Positions 34,636 through 43,793 of a stretch of DNA of 64,000 bases are shown in pieces. Within the stretch, counting starts at the first letter, position 1; each line of letters opens with the position of its first letter. This DNA is from CAZGUH01 sp964529005 (GTDB lineage: Bacteria; Actinomycetota; Acidimicrobiia; Acidimicrobiales; Ilumatobacteraceae), in contig CAZGUH010000004.1 of assembly GCA_964529005.1 (NCBI GenBank), forward strand, positions 1 to 64,000, given 5' to 3'. Below the pieces are notes generated by a model that saw only the letters and a program-made list of their open reading frames with translations, did not search any database and was not told the origin of the DNA. A program made the translations under genes and the position numbers.

Positions 34636-36438
34636 TCACGACGGCTGATCGACGGAGGGCTCCGCGAACTGCGCGAGGTAGAGGCTCGCGTACGCGCCGG
34701 GGCGAGCCAACAGCTCCTCGTGCGTGCCCTGCTCGACGATGCGGCCGCCGTCCATCACGACGATCAGGTCGGCGTCGCGGATCGTGGACAGTCGATGCGC
34801 GATCACGAAGCTCGTCCGGTTCTGCCGCAGCGCCGACATGGCGTGCTGGACGAGGAGCTCGGTGCGCGTGTCGACCGCGCTGGTCGCTTCGTCGAGCAGC
34901 AGGATCGGGGGGTCGGCGAGGAACGCGCGGGCGATCGTGATCAACTGCTTCTCACCGGAGCTCAACGTGTTCTCGTCGTCGTCGACGACGGTGTCGTACC
35001 CAGCTGGCAAGGCGCGGACGAAGCGGTCGACGTAGGCGGCCGAGGCCGCCGCCAGCAGCTGCTCGTCGGACGCGGCCGGGTTGCCGAAGGCGATGTTCTC
35101 ACGGATCGTTCCGCTGAACAGCCAGGTGTCCTGCAAGACCATGCCGAAGTTGGCGCGCAGCGGGCCGCGACCGATCTCGGCGATGTCGCGCCCGTCGATC
35201 CGGATGGCGCCGCGGTGGGGGTCGTAGAAGCGCAACAGCAGGTTGACGAGTGTCGTCTTCCCGGCGCCGGTCGGACCGACGATGGCGACGGTCTCACCGG
35301 GTTCGGCGCGCAGCGTGAGTCCACTGATCAACGGCCGCTCCGGCTCGTAGGAGAACCACACGTCGTCGAACTCCACGAGCCCGCGCGCCACGAATGCCGG
35401 ATCCCCACCGCTCCCCGTCTCCTCTGGGGCATCGAGCAGGTCGAACACGCGCTCGGCCGACGCCGCAGCAGACTGGAGCAGACCCAGCATGTGACCGAGC
35501 TGCGTCAACGGCTGCGAGAACTGGCGGGTGTACTGCATGAACGCTTGCATCTCACCGATCGACATCGCGCCCGCCGACACGCGCAGCCCGCCGACGACCG
35601 CAGTGGCGACGAAGTTGACGTTGCCCAGGAAGAGCATCAGCGGCTGGACGGTCGCGGCGAGGAACTGCGCGCCGAAGCTCGTCCGGAACAGCTCGTCGTT
35701 GTGAGCGCCGAACGTGCGCTCGACGTCGGCTTGCCGCCCGAAGGCGGTGATCACCGCGTGACCGGTGACGGTCTCCTCCACGTGGGCGTTGAGCGCACCG
35801 GCGTGCCGCCACTGCTCGGCGAAACGGCGGCGGGCGCGGCTCGCGACGTGCTTGGTCACGAGCAGCGAGACGGGAAGCGAGACCAGCGCGATCGACGCCA
35901 GCGGGGGCGAGATGACGAACATCATCGCGACCACACCGATCAGGGTCGCGACCGCCCCGAGCGATTGCCCGAGCGTCGACTGCAGGCACTGGGCGATGTT
36001 GTCGATGTCGTTGCTGACCTTGCCGAGCAGGTCACCTCGCGCCTGCGCGTCGATGTACGGCAACGGAAGTCGGTGCAGCTTGCGCTCGACGTCCTCGCGC
36101 AGGCGCGACATCGTGGATTCCGCGGCGGTGACGAGCAGATGGGTCTGGAGCCACTGCAACAGCGACGATCCGACGAACATCGCCAGCGCGGCCAGCAGCG
36201 CCCCGCGGAGGCGCCCGACGTCGAGCGCCTCGTCCGCCGGGATCGAGGCCACGACGGTGTCGGTGGCGCGGCCGAGCATCCGGGTGGCGAGCACCGACAG
36301 CGCGACCGAACCGACGGCCACCGCTCCGACGACGCCGACTGCGGCGGGATGCTCCCGGCCCAGGCGCCCCAGCAGGCGCCGCGTCGCTCGCGCCACGTCA
36401 CGCGACGGCGGCGCGCCTTCGGCGAGGCGGCTGCTCAT
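34636..36438 (-). CDS. ABC exporter half-transporter with canonical ATP site
   Basis: A 600-residue type IV ABC exporter: six membrane helices (about 30-330) and a nucleotide-binding domain (about 365-590). Walker A is GPTGAGKTT, Walker B LLLDEATSAVD with the catalytic Glu, and the switch His is in VIAHRLST. Its signature motif is non-standard, LSSGEKQ. It pairs with the preceding gene, whose Walker B and switch residues are degenerate. This reciprocal pattern is that of heterodimeric exporters such as TM287/288 and BmrCD. ATG 36438 overlaps the partner's stop (ATGA). Likely exports a lipid or drug-like compound. Confidence 0.9.
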   Translation of the reverse strand: MSSRLAEGAPPSRDVARATRRLLGRLGREHPAAVGVVGAVAVGSVALSVLATRMLGRATDTVVASIPADEALDVGRLRGALLAALAMFVGSSLLQWLQTHLLVTAAESTMSRLREDVERKLHRLPLPYIDAQARGDLLGKVSNDIDNIAQCLQSTLGQSLGAVATLIGVVAMMFVISPPLASIALVSLPVSLLVTKHVASRARRRFAEQWRHAGALNAHVEETVTGHAVITAFGRQADVERTFGAHNDELFRTSFGAQFLAATVQPLMLFLGNVNFVATAVVGGLRVSAGAMSIGEMQAFMQYTRQFSQPLTQLGHMLGLLQSAAASAERVFDLLDAPEETGSGGDPAFVARGLVEFDDVWFSYEPERPLISGLTLRAEPGETVAIVGPTGAGKTTLVNLLLRFYDPHRGAIRIDGRDIAEIGRGPLRANFGMVLQDTWLFSGTIRENIAFGNPAASDEQLLAAASAAYVDRFVRALPAGYDTVVDDDENTLSSGEKQLITIARAFLADPPILLLDEATSAVDTRTELLVQHAMSALRQNRTSFVIAHRLSTIRDADLIVVMDGGRIVEQGTHEELLARPGAYASLYLAQFAEPSVDQPS

Positions 36439-38252
36439 CGGACGCTGCTGCGGCTGCCGGGCTGCGACGCCACGATCTCGGCATACGTCGGGCAGGTGCG
36501 CATCAGCTCGTCGTGATGACCCACGCCGACCGCTGTGCCACCCTCGAGGACGACGATCTGGCTCGCGGACATCGCGGTCGAGACGCGCTGCGCGACCATC
36601 AGCACGACGGCGTGGTCCGACAGCCGTGCCACCCCGGAGCGGATGCGTGCCTCGGTCCCGACATCGAGCGCCGAGAAGGGATCGTCGAAGAGGTAGATGC
36701 GAGGCTTGCGAACGACGGCCCGTGCGATGGCCAGCCGCTGGCGCTGCCCGCCGGACAGGTTGACGCCACCCGGCGCGATCGTGCCGTTCAGGCCGCCGCC
36801 CGGCAGGCGCGAGACGAAGTCCGCGGCCGCGGCGACGTCGAGCGCTTCCCACATCTCGTCGTCCGTCGCGTCCGGCTTGCCGTGGCGGAGGTTCGACGCC
36901 ACGGTGCCCGCGAACAGGAACGGCCGCTGAGGCACGAGACCGACGACGCTGCGCACCTGCTCGAGGCAGAGCGTCCGCAGGTCGACGCCGTCGAGCCGGA
37001 TGGTCCCGGACGTCGGCTCGATCAGCCGGGGCACCATGCTGAGCAACGTCGACTTGCCCGACCCGGTGCTTCCCACGATCGCCGTGGCGCCGCCGACGCC
37101 CGCCGTGAACGAGACATCGCTGACGACCGCGGCGGCCGCGCCCGGATACCGGAACTCCACCGCGCGGAACTCCACGACGCGCGCATGGCCCACCGGGCGG
37201 GCGCGCGCCGACGCGGACACGGACGGCACGGCGCGCATGACGTCGTCGATCCGAGCGGCGCAGACGGCTGCCCGCGGCGCGAGCACGCCGACGACCGTCA
37301 TCGCCATCACCGACACGAGGATCTGCGTCAGGTAGGTCAGGAACGCGATCAGCGCTCCCACGCTGGCCCGGCCGCTGGCGACGCGGTCCGCGCCGAACCA
37401 CACCACTGCGACGCCGGGAACGTTGAGCAGCAATGAAGCGATCGGAAACAGGAGCGCGAGCAGATGGCCGGCGCGTCGCGCGCTCGCGGTGAGATCGTCG
37501 TTGACACGGCGGAAGCGCTCGACCTCGAAGGACTCTCGGGTGAACGCGCGCACGACGCGGGCGCCGGTGATCTGCTCCCGCAGCACGCCGCTGATCTGGT
37601 CGATCCGCGTCTGGACGCGTTGGAACTGCGGCAGCATGCGGGCGACGATCAGGCTGATCCCGCCGACGAGCACCGGCACGCAGACGGCGAGGAGCCAGGC
37701 GAGACCGGCGTCGTGACGCATCGCCATCACGAGGCTGCCGATCGCGGTGATCGGCGCCGCCACCATCACGGTGAAGAGGGTGACGACGAAGGTCTGGATC
37801 TGCTGGACGTCGTTGGTCATCCTCGTCACGAGCGACGGAGCGCCGAAGCGCCCGACGTCCTGCGACGACAGGCTGACGACCCTTCCGAACACGTCGCCGC
37901 GAAGGTCTCGACCGAGTGACATCGCAGCCCGCGAGCCGAAGGAGACCGCGGCGACGGCGCACACCACCTGGATGCCCGTCAAGGCCATCATCCACGTGCC
38001 CGTCGCCCAGACGTAGCCCGAGTCGCCGGTGAGCACCCCACGATCGATGATGTCCGCGGCGAGCGTGGGCAGGTACACGGCGCCTGCCGTCTGCGCGAGG
38101 TGCAACCCGATCGCGAGCCCCGCCACACGAGGTGACCGGCGGAGATACCGCCACACGATGCGGACGAGGATCACGATGGCGGCCACGACGCCGCGGTCGC
38201 TGCCGGCGTTCGGACGAGGTCGGTCTGGATCGTGAGGCTCGTCGCCGGACAT
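36435..38252 (-). CDS. ABC exporter half-transporter with degenerate ATP site
   Basis: A 605-residue exporter half with six membrane helices and an NBD. Walker A is GSTGSGKST and the signature LSGGQRQR is canonical. Walker B reads LFDDPFSALD, giving D524 in place of the catalytic Glu, and the switch histidine is Gln (VAQRVST, Q555). Hence one of the two composite ATP sites in the heterodimer should be non-hydrolytic. I chose ATG 38252; a TTG at 38273 overlapping the upstream stop (TTGA) is an equally possible coupled start. Fifth-but-one gene of the esterase, lipoprotein, MFS-LivF, exporter operon. Confidence 0.9.
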   Translation of the reverse strand: MSGDEPHDPDRPRPNAGSDRGVVAAIVILVRIVWRYLRRSPRVAGLAIGLHLAQTAGAVYLPTLAADIIDRGVLTGDSGYVWATGTWMMALTGIQVVCAVAAVSFGSRAAMSLGRDLRGDVFGRVVSLSSQDVGRFGAPSLVTRMTNDVQQIQTFVVTLFTVMVAAPITAIGSLVMAMRHDAGLAWLLAVCVPVLVGGISLIVARMLPQFQRVQTRIDQISGVLREQITGARVVRAFTRESFEVERFRRVNDDLTASARRAGHLLALLFPIASLLLNVPGVAVVWFGADRVASGRASVGALIAFLTYLTQILVSVMAMTVVGVLAPRAAVCAARIDDVMRAVPSVSASARARPVGHARVVEFRAVEFRYPGAAAAVVSDVSFTAGVGGATAIVGSTGSGKSTLLSMVPRLIEPTSGTIRLDGVDLRTLCLEQVRSVVGLVPQRPFLFAGTVASNLRHGKPDATDDEMWEALDVAAAADFVSRLPGGGLNGTIAPGGVNLSGGQRQRLAIARAVVRKPRIYLFDDPFSALDVGTEARIRSGVARLSDHAVVLMVAQRVSTAMSASQIVVLEGGTAVGVGHHDELMRTCPTYAEIVASQPGSRSSVR

Positions 38253-38269
38253 CGACGTGGACGCGCGCC

Positions 38270-40477
38270 TCAAGTGCTCGCAGCGAGGTTCTTGCTCGCG
38301 CCTTCCAGGAACACGGAACGCAGCAGATCCGGCCGTTCCAGCAGATCGGCGGACCGGCCGTCGAACCGGATCTCACCCTTCTCCATGAAGTAGGCGTGGT
38401 CGACGGCGGACAGCGCGACGTTCACCGATTGCTCCACGAGGACGACCGCCGCCCCGGTGGCGTTGATCGTCCTCACCATCGCCAGCAACTCCCCGACCAC
38501 CTTCGGCGCCAAGCCGAGCGACAGCTCGTCGATCAGCAGCAGTCTCGGCTGGAGGATCAAGGCGGTCGACAGCGCGAGCATCTGCTGCTCGCCACCCGAC
38601 AGCGTCGACGCGGCTTGGTTGCGACGCTCGGCCAGGCGGGGAAACGCATCGAAGCTGACGTCGATGCCGGCCTCGACGGCCCGGCGGTTGCGGCCGTGGC
38701 TGTAACCCGTGATCCGCAGGTTCTCGACGACGGACATCGGGCCGAACACCGCCTTGCCGCCCGGGATCTGATTGATCCCGAGGCTGACACGCCTCTCCGC
38801 GTCGACGTAGGTGACGTCGACCCCCCGGTAACGGACGCTGCCACGGCTCGGGAGTCCGAGACCGGAGATCACCCGCAGCAGCGTCGACTTTCCGGCGCCG
38901 TTCGTTCCGAGCAGCGCGACCGCTTCGCCGTCGTCGACGGTGAAGTTGACGTCGAAGAGCACTTGCAGCTGGTCGTAGGAGAAGTCGATGTGGCGGCACG
39001 CGAGCATCGGCAGGTGGGCGCCCGACCGCGACAACGACTTGACCTCCTCGTCCTCGACGATCTCGTCGATCATCCTGTCGATGTCGTCGTTCACCGACCT
39101 CGACGCGGTGCGCAGGATGAGGCCCGCAGCGATGCCGGGCACCGCCATCGACACGATCGCGCCGGCACTGCCGAAACGGCGATCGATGCCGCCCAGCAGA
39201 GCGAGACCGCCCGTGCCGCCCACCGCTGCGAGCGCGATGCCGCTCATCGCCGCCATGTGGGGACGCATGCGCGACGGGATGATCGAGAACTGCGTCATCG
39301 CCATCAACGGCCCGAGGATGCCGATCAACGCGTAGCCGAGGCCGAAGAACAGCACCATCAGCACGAATGCGGGCATGAAGATCGCGATCGCGATGGCGGT
39401 CACGGCGGCGCCGAGGACGACCCCGGTTCGCCGCACGAACGCAGCCGGGTCGGCGCGGAACTGCTGCTCGCCCCGACGCCCGTAGGCCGCGAGCGCGGCG
39501 ATCGAGAACAGCGGCATGATCGCGGAGAACAAGGCTCGCCCGCCCGTGCCCAACCCCCACCGCTCTTGCAGGAAGAACGCGAGGTACGTCGTCAGCGGCA
39601 CGAGCAACATGCCGAAGACCGTCCACGCCACGAGGATCCGCTTGATCGTCGGGATCAGCAACAGCCTGCGGGCGATCTCGAAGAACCCGAGCCGGACGTC
39701 GTCCTCCTCCAGCCGAGCTGCCTCGCCTCCGTCGGTGTGCACGAGCTCGCGCACCTTGTCGGTGTCCCACTTGCCGAAGCCCGGATCGCGCATGCGGTAG
39801 GCCGAGATCGCAGCCATCAACGACACGGCGCCGAGGCCGACGAACACGCCGCGCCAGGTGAGATCGAAGGCGATCGTCAGCACGCCGACGAGCAGTGGAC
39901 CGACGACCGACCCGACGTTGCGCGCGGCGTTGTAGAACGCGAGGCCGCGCACGCGCACGTCCGACGGGTACGAATCGATGAGCAGCGGTTGGTGCACGGC
40001 GTGGATCGACGCGGACGCCAGACCGTCGGCGAGCATGAAGAACGCGAGCCCCCAGAGGCTCACCACGAATCCCGTCAGGACCGTGCAGACGGACCACACC
40101 ACGGCGGCGACGACGCTGACGAGAGCACGGCGGGCGCGGTGCTGCACGAGGGCCGCGATCGGGAGAACGCCGAGGGTGATCGCCAGCGTCTTGAGCACGA
40201 GCACCGATCCCAGCGCAGCCTTGGAGATGCCGAGAGCTCCCGCGATCTCGGGACCGAGGACCGCGACCGCGTACGTCTGGAACTCGCCGACCATCGCGAC
40301 GATCCCCAGGGCGACGAGGGGATACCACCCCACGTTGCACCCGCGGATGGCCGAGCGCAGCGGCGCCGGCTGTCCCTCGTCGGCGAGGCCCAGCGCCGCT
40401 CGAGCGCCGTCTCGCAGCCGGCCGCGAGCGAGCTCGATCGTCTCGACCGATTCGTTGACGTCGGGGCCGCCCGCCAT
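38270..40477 (-). CDS. MFS permease fused to a LivF-type ABC ATPase (copy 1)
   Basis: A 735-residue chimera. Residues about 50-458 form a major-facilitator permease with about twelve hydrophobic segments, an R-A-R-R-A loop after the third, and a central cytoplasmic loop near 225-270. An acidic linker (about 460-480) follows. Residues 491-735 are a complete LivF-like ATPase: Walker A GTNGAGKST (524-532), signature LSGGEQQ (626-632), Walker B LLLIDE (646-651), LivF-type VEQ. There is no frameshift; one frame spans both parts, and a paralogue at 60304-62541 has the same architecture. The cargo and whether ATP drives transport are unknown. ATG shares a base with the lipoprotein stop (TGATG). Confidence 0.9.
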   Translation of the reverse strand: MAGGPDVNESVETIELARGRLRDGARAALGLADEGQPAPLRSAIRGCNVGWYPLVALGIVAMVGEFQTYAVAVLGPEIAGALGISKAALGSVLVLKTLAITLGVLPIAALVQHRARRALVSVVAAVVWSVCTVLTGFVVSLWGLAFFMLADGLASASIHAVHQPLLIDSYPSDVRVRGLAFYNAARNVGSVVGPLLVGVLTIAFDLTWRGVFVGLGAVSLMAAISAYRMRDPGFGKWDTDKVRELVHTDGGEAARLEEDDVRLGFFEIARRLLLIPTIKRILVAWTVFGMLLVPLTTYLAFFLQERWGLGTGGRALFSAIMPLFSIAALAAYGRRGEQQFRADPAAFVRRTGVVLGAAVTAIAIAIFMPAFVLMVLFFGLGYALIGILGPLMAMTQFSIIPSRMRPHMAAMSGIALAAVGGTGGLALLGGIDRRFGSAGAIVSMAVPGIAAGLILRTASRSVNDDIDRMIDEIVEDEEVKSLSRSGAHLPMLACRHIDFSYDQLQVLFDVNFTVDDGEAVALLGTNGAGKSTLLRVISGLGLPSRGSVRYRGVDVTYVDAERRVSLGINQIPGGKAVFGPMSVVENLRITGYSHGRNRRAVEAGIDVSFDAFPRLAERRNQAASTLSGGEQQMLALSTALILQPRLLLIDELSLGLAPKVVGELLAMVRTINATGAAVVLVEQSVNVALSAVDHAYFMEKGEIRFDGRSADLLERPDLLRSVFLEGASKNLAAST

Positions 40478-40965
40478 CAGTCGTCTCGCTCGACGATGAA
40501 CTCCCGAATGAAGGCTGACTCACCGATGCGCTCACCAGCCGAGTCCACCAAGACGATGGTGACGAGGTGCCGGTCCTTGGACCGGTCGTTGGTGCGCCGA
40601 TCGGCGATGAAGTCGACGAGCAACGTCGGCTCGGTCGTCTGGAAGATGCCACGCTGCGCCAGCCGCTGAGGATCGAGACACGTGTCGGTGTTGCGACACG
40701 GGTCCTCCTCGCTGACGAGCGACATCACCGTCTTGCCGGGTCGCATCGGCGCCCGGTCGAAGAACACGGCGAAGCCGCCGGTGTACTCCTCGACGGTCCA
40801 CTCGAGCTCGAACGGCACGGCGACCGTCTCGTTCTCGTCGGGCGCGGTGATGTGCACCCGATCGTCACGCACGAACGACAGCCCTTCCGTCGAGCACCCC
40901 GTCGCCAGCGCAGCGGCGGAGAGGACGGCGACCGTTCGGAGGGCGCCAGCGCGCAACACGCTCAC
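40477..40965 (-). CDS. small lipoprotein of unknown function
   Basis: A 162-residue protein with a signal peptide (AVLSAAALATGC) whose lipobox cysteine is C24. The mature part contains an Ig-like beta-sandwich feel (FELEWTVEEYTGGFAVFFDRAPM) and a pair of cysteines in DPCRNTDTC that may form a disulfide. I do not recognise a family. It is coupled at both ends (GTGA with the esterase gene, TGATG with the MFS-LivF gene), so it may be an extracellular partner of the chimeric transporter or exporter. GTG start at 40965. Confidence 0.75.
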   Translation of the reverse strand: MSVLRAGALRTVAVLSAAALATGCSTEGLSFVRDDRVHITAPDENETVAVPFELEWTVEEYTGGFAVFFDRAPMRPGKTVMSLVSEEDPCRNTDTCLDPQRLAQRGIFQTTEPTLLVDFIADRRTNDRSKDRHLVTIVLVDSAGERIGESAFIREFIVERDD

Positions 40966-42281
40966 GTGCTCGCCCGCCCTGCCTCGACCTTGCCGAGGAA
41001 GCTCGATGCCGAGGTCTCGCCGACGAGCACGACCGCGTCGTAGGCGTCGACCACCGGCAGGTCGATGACGTGCTCGGCCATCCGGATCTTGTCGACCCCG
41101 ACGTCCTGCCCGCGCAGCGGGCGCAGATCGAGGATGCTCGAGCCGCATTCTGCGGCCTCGAACACCGCCTCGATGCTCCCGTCGACGGCCGCAGGGACGG
41201 CGACCTCTTCGAGCTGAACCCCGAACGGGTGTGTCTCGTCGCGATCCATGCGCACCGTCGTGCCCCCGCCGGACGTGACCGCGACCGAGACGTAGTCGGA
41301 CCCGAAGCGGTCTGCCAGGTGGTAGCCCTGGACGAACATCGCGCCCGTCATCTCGTCGGGCATCGGAACCCGCTGGATGTGGGCGTTGTGCGCGGCCAGC
41401 ACCACCTTGGCGTCCGGTCCGCCGCGTTCGAGGAGCCATTCGATCGAGTCGGCCATGAACACCTCGCGCGCGCTCCCGTCGCCGAAGCGGGCTGTTCCCG
41501 CCCAGTACGCCGACATCTCGCGGAGGTAGACGTCGAGGTAGACAGCGCTCTCCAGGTGGCGATAGGCGACGTCGTACGCCGGCACGCCGGTGGCGCGGCA
41601 CAGCAGCGGGCGCAATGCCTGGAAGCGGATCCGCAGGGCGCCGAGCGTCGCGGTCAGCTCGTCCTTGGCCGCATCGTCGAGCGTGTCGTAGCTGGGCACG
41701 ACGAGGCTCAAGTTGACCGCTTCGTACGTCGCGGCCACGGAGATCAGGCGCTCGATGATCGCCGCGGTGTCTCGATCGAGATCGCCGACGTACCGGCGCA
41801 GCGCCTCCAACGCCGGGACCAGAGACCCCAACGTGTGTGGCGGATCGATGCCGGCGTACTCGACCCGCGACGCGCCCGAGCGGGCGGACGCCTCGTTGTG
41901 GTCGCGCATCCATCGGAGGTGCGCTTGCATCTCGTCACACTCGCCCATCCCGAACGCCATCCCCTGCGTCGCCAAGGCCCGGATGTCGCCGGGCCCGCCG
42001 GCGACCCACTCGGCGATCGGGACGCCCTCGGTGAAGGGGGCCTCCATCGCGAAGTGGGTGAAGCCGCACTGCTCGACGAGAAACCGCGTGAAGCGGTGCC
42101 GGACCAGGTAGAACTCCCGCACGTGGTGCGTGTTCTCGCCGATCGCGACCACACGCGCGTCGCCGACGAGGTCACGCAGCGGCGCCAGGTCGTCGAGCGC
42201 GGCTGCGGGGTCGAGCGTGGCGAGCGCGACGGCGTGCGCACGCGCGTGCTCGACGACCTGGCGCCGGCCGTCGCCGTTCAT
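40962..42281 (-). CDS. erythromycin esterase-like protein
   Basis: A 439-residue protein of the erythromycin esterase/succinoglycan biosynthesis (Ere/SucX2-like) family. Diagnostic motifs are GENTHHVREFYLVRHRF near residue 48, with the catalytic histidines, HFAMEAPF, and AAHNAHIQR. Characterised members open macrolide lactones by activating water, and many family members have unrelated unknown substrates. First gene of an operon with a lipoprotein, a chimeric transporter and an ABC exporter. This could mean detoxification plus efflux or maturation plus secretion of a metabolite. No typical signal peptide. Confidence 0.82.
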   Translation of the reverse strand: MNGDGRRQVVEHARAHAVALATLDPAAALDDLAPLRDLVGDARVVAIGENTHHVREFYLVRHRFTRFLVEQCGFTHFAMEAPFTEGVPIAEWVAGGPGDIRALATQGMAFGMGECDEMQAHLRWMRDHNEASARSGASRVEYAGIDPPHTLGSLVPALEALRRYVGDLDRDTAAIIERLISVAATYEAVNLSLVVPSYDTLDDAAKDELTATLGALRIRFQALRPLLCRATGVPAYDVAYRHLESAVYLDVYLREMSAYWAGTARFGDGSAREVFMADSIEWLLERGGPDAKVVLAAHNAHIQRVPMPDEMTGAMFVQGYHLADRFGSDYVSVAVTSGGGTTVRMDRDETHPFGVQLEEVAVPAAVDGSIEAVFEAAECGSSILDLRPLRGQDVGVDKIRMAEHVIDLPVVDAYDAVVLVGETSASSFLGKVEAGRAST

Positions 42282-42337
42282 CGCTCCTCCGCCCCGCGCG
42301 TTCGCTGACAGTGCCTCACGAATCCCCCTTCCAGCCG

Positions 42338-42366
42338 ACGCTACTTTATCGAGAATCGATAAGCAA
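42338..42366 (-). promoter_or_regulatory. promoter with GntR-type operator for the esterase/MFS-LivF operon
   Basis: On the minus strand TTGCTT (complement of 42361-42366) is followed after 17 bp by TAGCGT (complement of 42338-42343). Inside the spacer and overlapping the -35 is TTATCGA-GAA-TCGATAA (42346-42362), a perfect 7-bp inverted repeat. The same -10 (TAGCGTCG) is used at 25483 and 49260. Predicted leader about 50 nt to ATG 42281. Confidence 0.65.
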
Positions 42367-42389
42367 CGCGCGACCAGCCGACGTGCTCT

Positions 42390-43793
42390 CTATCGGCCGA
42401 AACCACCGGCTGCCCACGGGCCCCAGATGGCGATGCTGTAACCGGTGGCGGACAACACGTTGACGAAGAGCGTGTGCCCGTCGGGACTGAAGGTCGCCCC
42501 GGCGAACTCGGCGAGCTGGTCGATGTTGCGAGCGAACGTGAACAGCTCGCCGTCGGCCGTGAGCCCACGGACGTGGCACGGCGTGAACGTGTCCTCGCAG
42601 AGGATCAGCGCACCGGAGGGCGCCACCCCGATGTTGTCGGGGAGGTCCAGCGCCGACGGGTCGGGGGTCTCGAACACCATCGTCAACGTCTCGGTCGCAG
42701 GCTCGTACGACCAGACCTGCCCGCGTCCCACCGGGATCGGCGGGAAGGGGGCGCCTCCGGCGGTCGACGTGAACCACACCTTCCCGGCGCTCCACGTCCC
42801 TCCCTCCAAGGTGATGAACCGTGCGCCGCCCTGGGCCCGTCCCTGGTTGTACACCGCGAGCGCCGCGTCGTTGTTCGACGTCCCCGGCGGGATCTGAGGG
42901 TCGGGCTCGGCGATCGGAACCCACCGCGCGCGGAACGAGGTCCCGTTGGGGAAGTGTCCGGACAGATCCGCGGACGGCTCCCCCTCGACGGCGAGCATCT
43001 CCAGCGTTCCCCCGTCCGCCAGACGGGTCGGATCCCCACCGGCCGGTGGCCGGTACCGGTAGAACCCCGCGGTGAGCTGGTCCTCGGTCATGTAGACGTA
43101 CCCGGTCGCGGGATCGACGACGGCTGCTTCGTGCCAGAACCGACCGGCGGACCGGATCGGCGTCGCGTTCGACGGACCGTCGGCGGGGACCTCGAACACG
43201 TAGCCGTGCGGTCGCCGCCCGGTGTTGTCCTCGCCGGTGAAGTCGGGCCCGATGCCGTCACCGTTGACGGTCTCCTCGCAGCTCAACCACGTGCCCCAGG
43301 GCGTGAGGCCGCCGTTGCAGTTGATGCTGGTGCCGCTCAGCGCGACGCGGTCCGACACGACGTTGCCGTGTCGATCGACCTCCACCGCGACGACCCCACC
43401 GCCGGTCAGCGGATCGTACGTCGATGCAGCGGGTCCGAACGCACCCGTGGCGCCGAGCACCTCGTGGTTGCGCAGGAGCAGGGTGGCGCCCGGGCGGCTG
43501 CCGGGCAATGCGCCCATGCCGTCGTGGAAGCCGGGGATCACCGTGCCGTCGCCGAGGGCGCCGCCAGCATGGTGGAACGTGCGGTACTGGAATCCGCGCG
43601 GCAACTCGAGGCGCATCGCGCCGTCGCGCTTGTCCGCCACGGGGAACAGATCTCCGTATCCGGCGCCCGGGCGCCCGCGAGCGCCGGGGGCGGCATGGGC
43701 CACGAACCCGTGGAACGGGCCGGCGATGCTGGCGCCGATCGCAGCCGCCGCTGCGGACCCCAGGAACGCACGGCGGGACAGCTCCTGCTTCAC
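42390..43793 (-). CDS. PhoX/DUF839 family protein, Tat-exported
   Basis: A 467-residue secreted protein. The twin-arginine signal SRRAFLG (R7, R8) with a hydrophobic Ala/Gly core predicts Tat export as a folded metalloprotein. The mature part is of the DUF839/PhoX beta-propeller type, with LLRNHEV, NGGLTPWGTWLSCEET (the Ca/Fe-site Cys-Glu region in PhoX) and NIGVAPSGALILCEDT. PhoX enzymes are Ca/Fe phosphatases. Not all members are phosphatases, so the activity is provisional. It is coupled to the FAD oxidoreductase by ATGA and ends the operon. Confidence 0.83.
   Translation of the reverse strand: MKQELSRRAFLGSAAAAAIGASIAGPFHGFVAHAAPGARGRPGAGYGDLFPVADKRDGAMRLELPRGFQYRTFHHAGGALGDGTVIPGFHDGMGALPGSRPGATLLLRNHEVLGATGAFGPAASTYDPLTGGGVVAVEVDRHGNVVSDRVALSGTSINCNGGLTPWGTWLSCEETVNGDGIGPDFTGEDNTGRRPHGYVFEVPADGPSNATPIRSAGRFWHEAAVVDPATGYVYMTEDQLTAGFYRYRPPAGGDPTRLADGGTLEMLAVEGEPSADLSGHFPNGTSFRARWVPIAEPDPQIPPGTSNNDAALAVYNQGRAQGGARFITLEGGTWSAGKVWFTSTAGGAPFPPIPVGRGQVWSYEPATETLTMVFETPDPSALDLPDNIGVAPSGALILCEDTFTPCHVRGLTADGELFTFARNIDQLAEFAGATFSPDGHTLFVNVLSATGYSIAIWGPWAAGGFGR

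Noticed and set aside
34636..38376. One 1246-residue frame that could be read as a single giant exporter
   Set aside because: Only the last 600 residues (from ATG 36438) have exporter motifs; the rest is Arg-rich out-of-frame translation of the partner gene, which has its own frame.
38132..40669. 845-residue plus-strand frame opposite the MFS-LivF gene
   Set aside because: Low-complexity charged translation with no domain; the opposite strand has intact MFS and ABC motifs.
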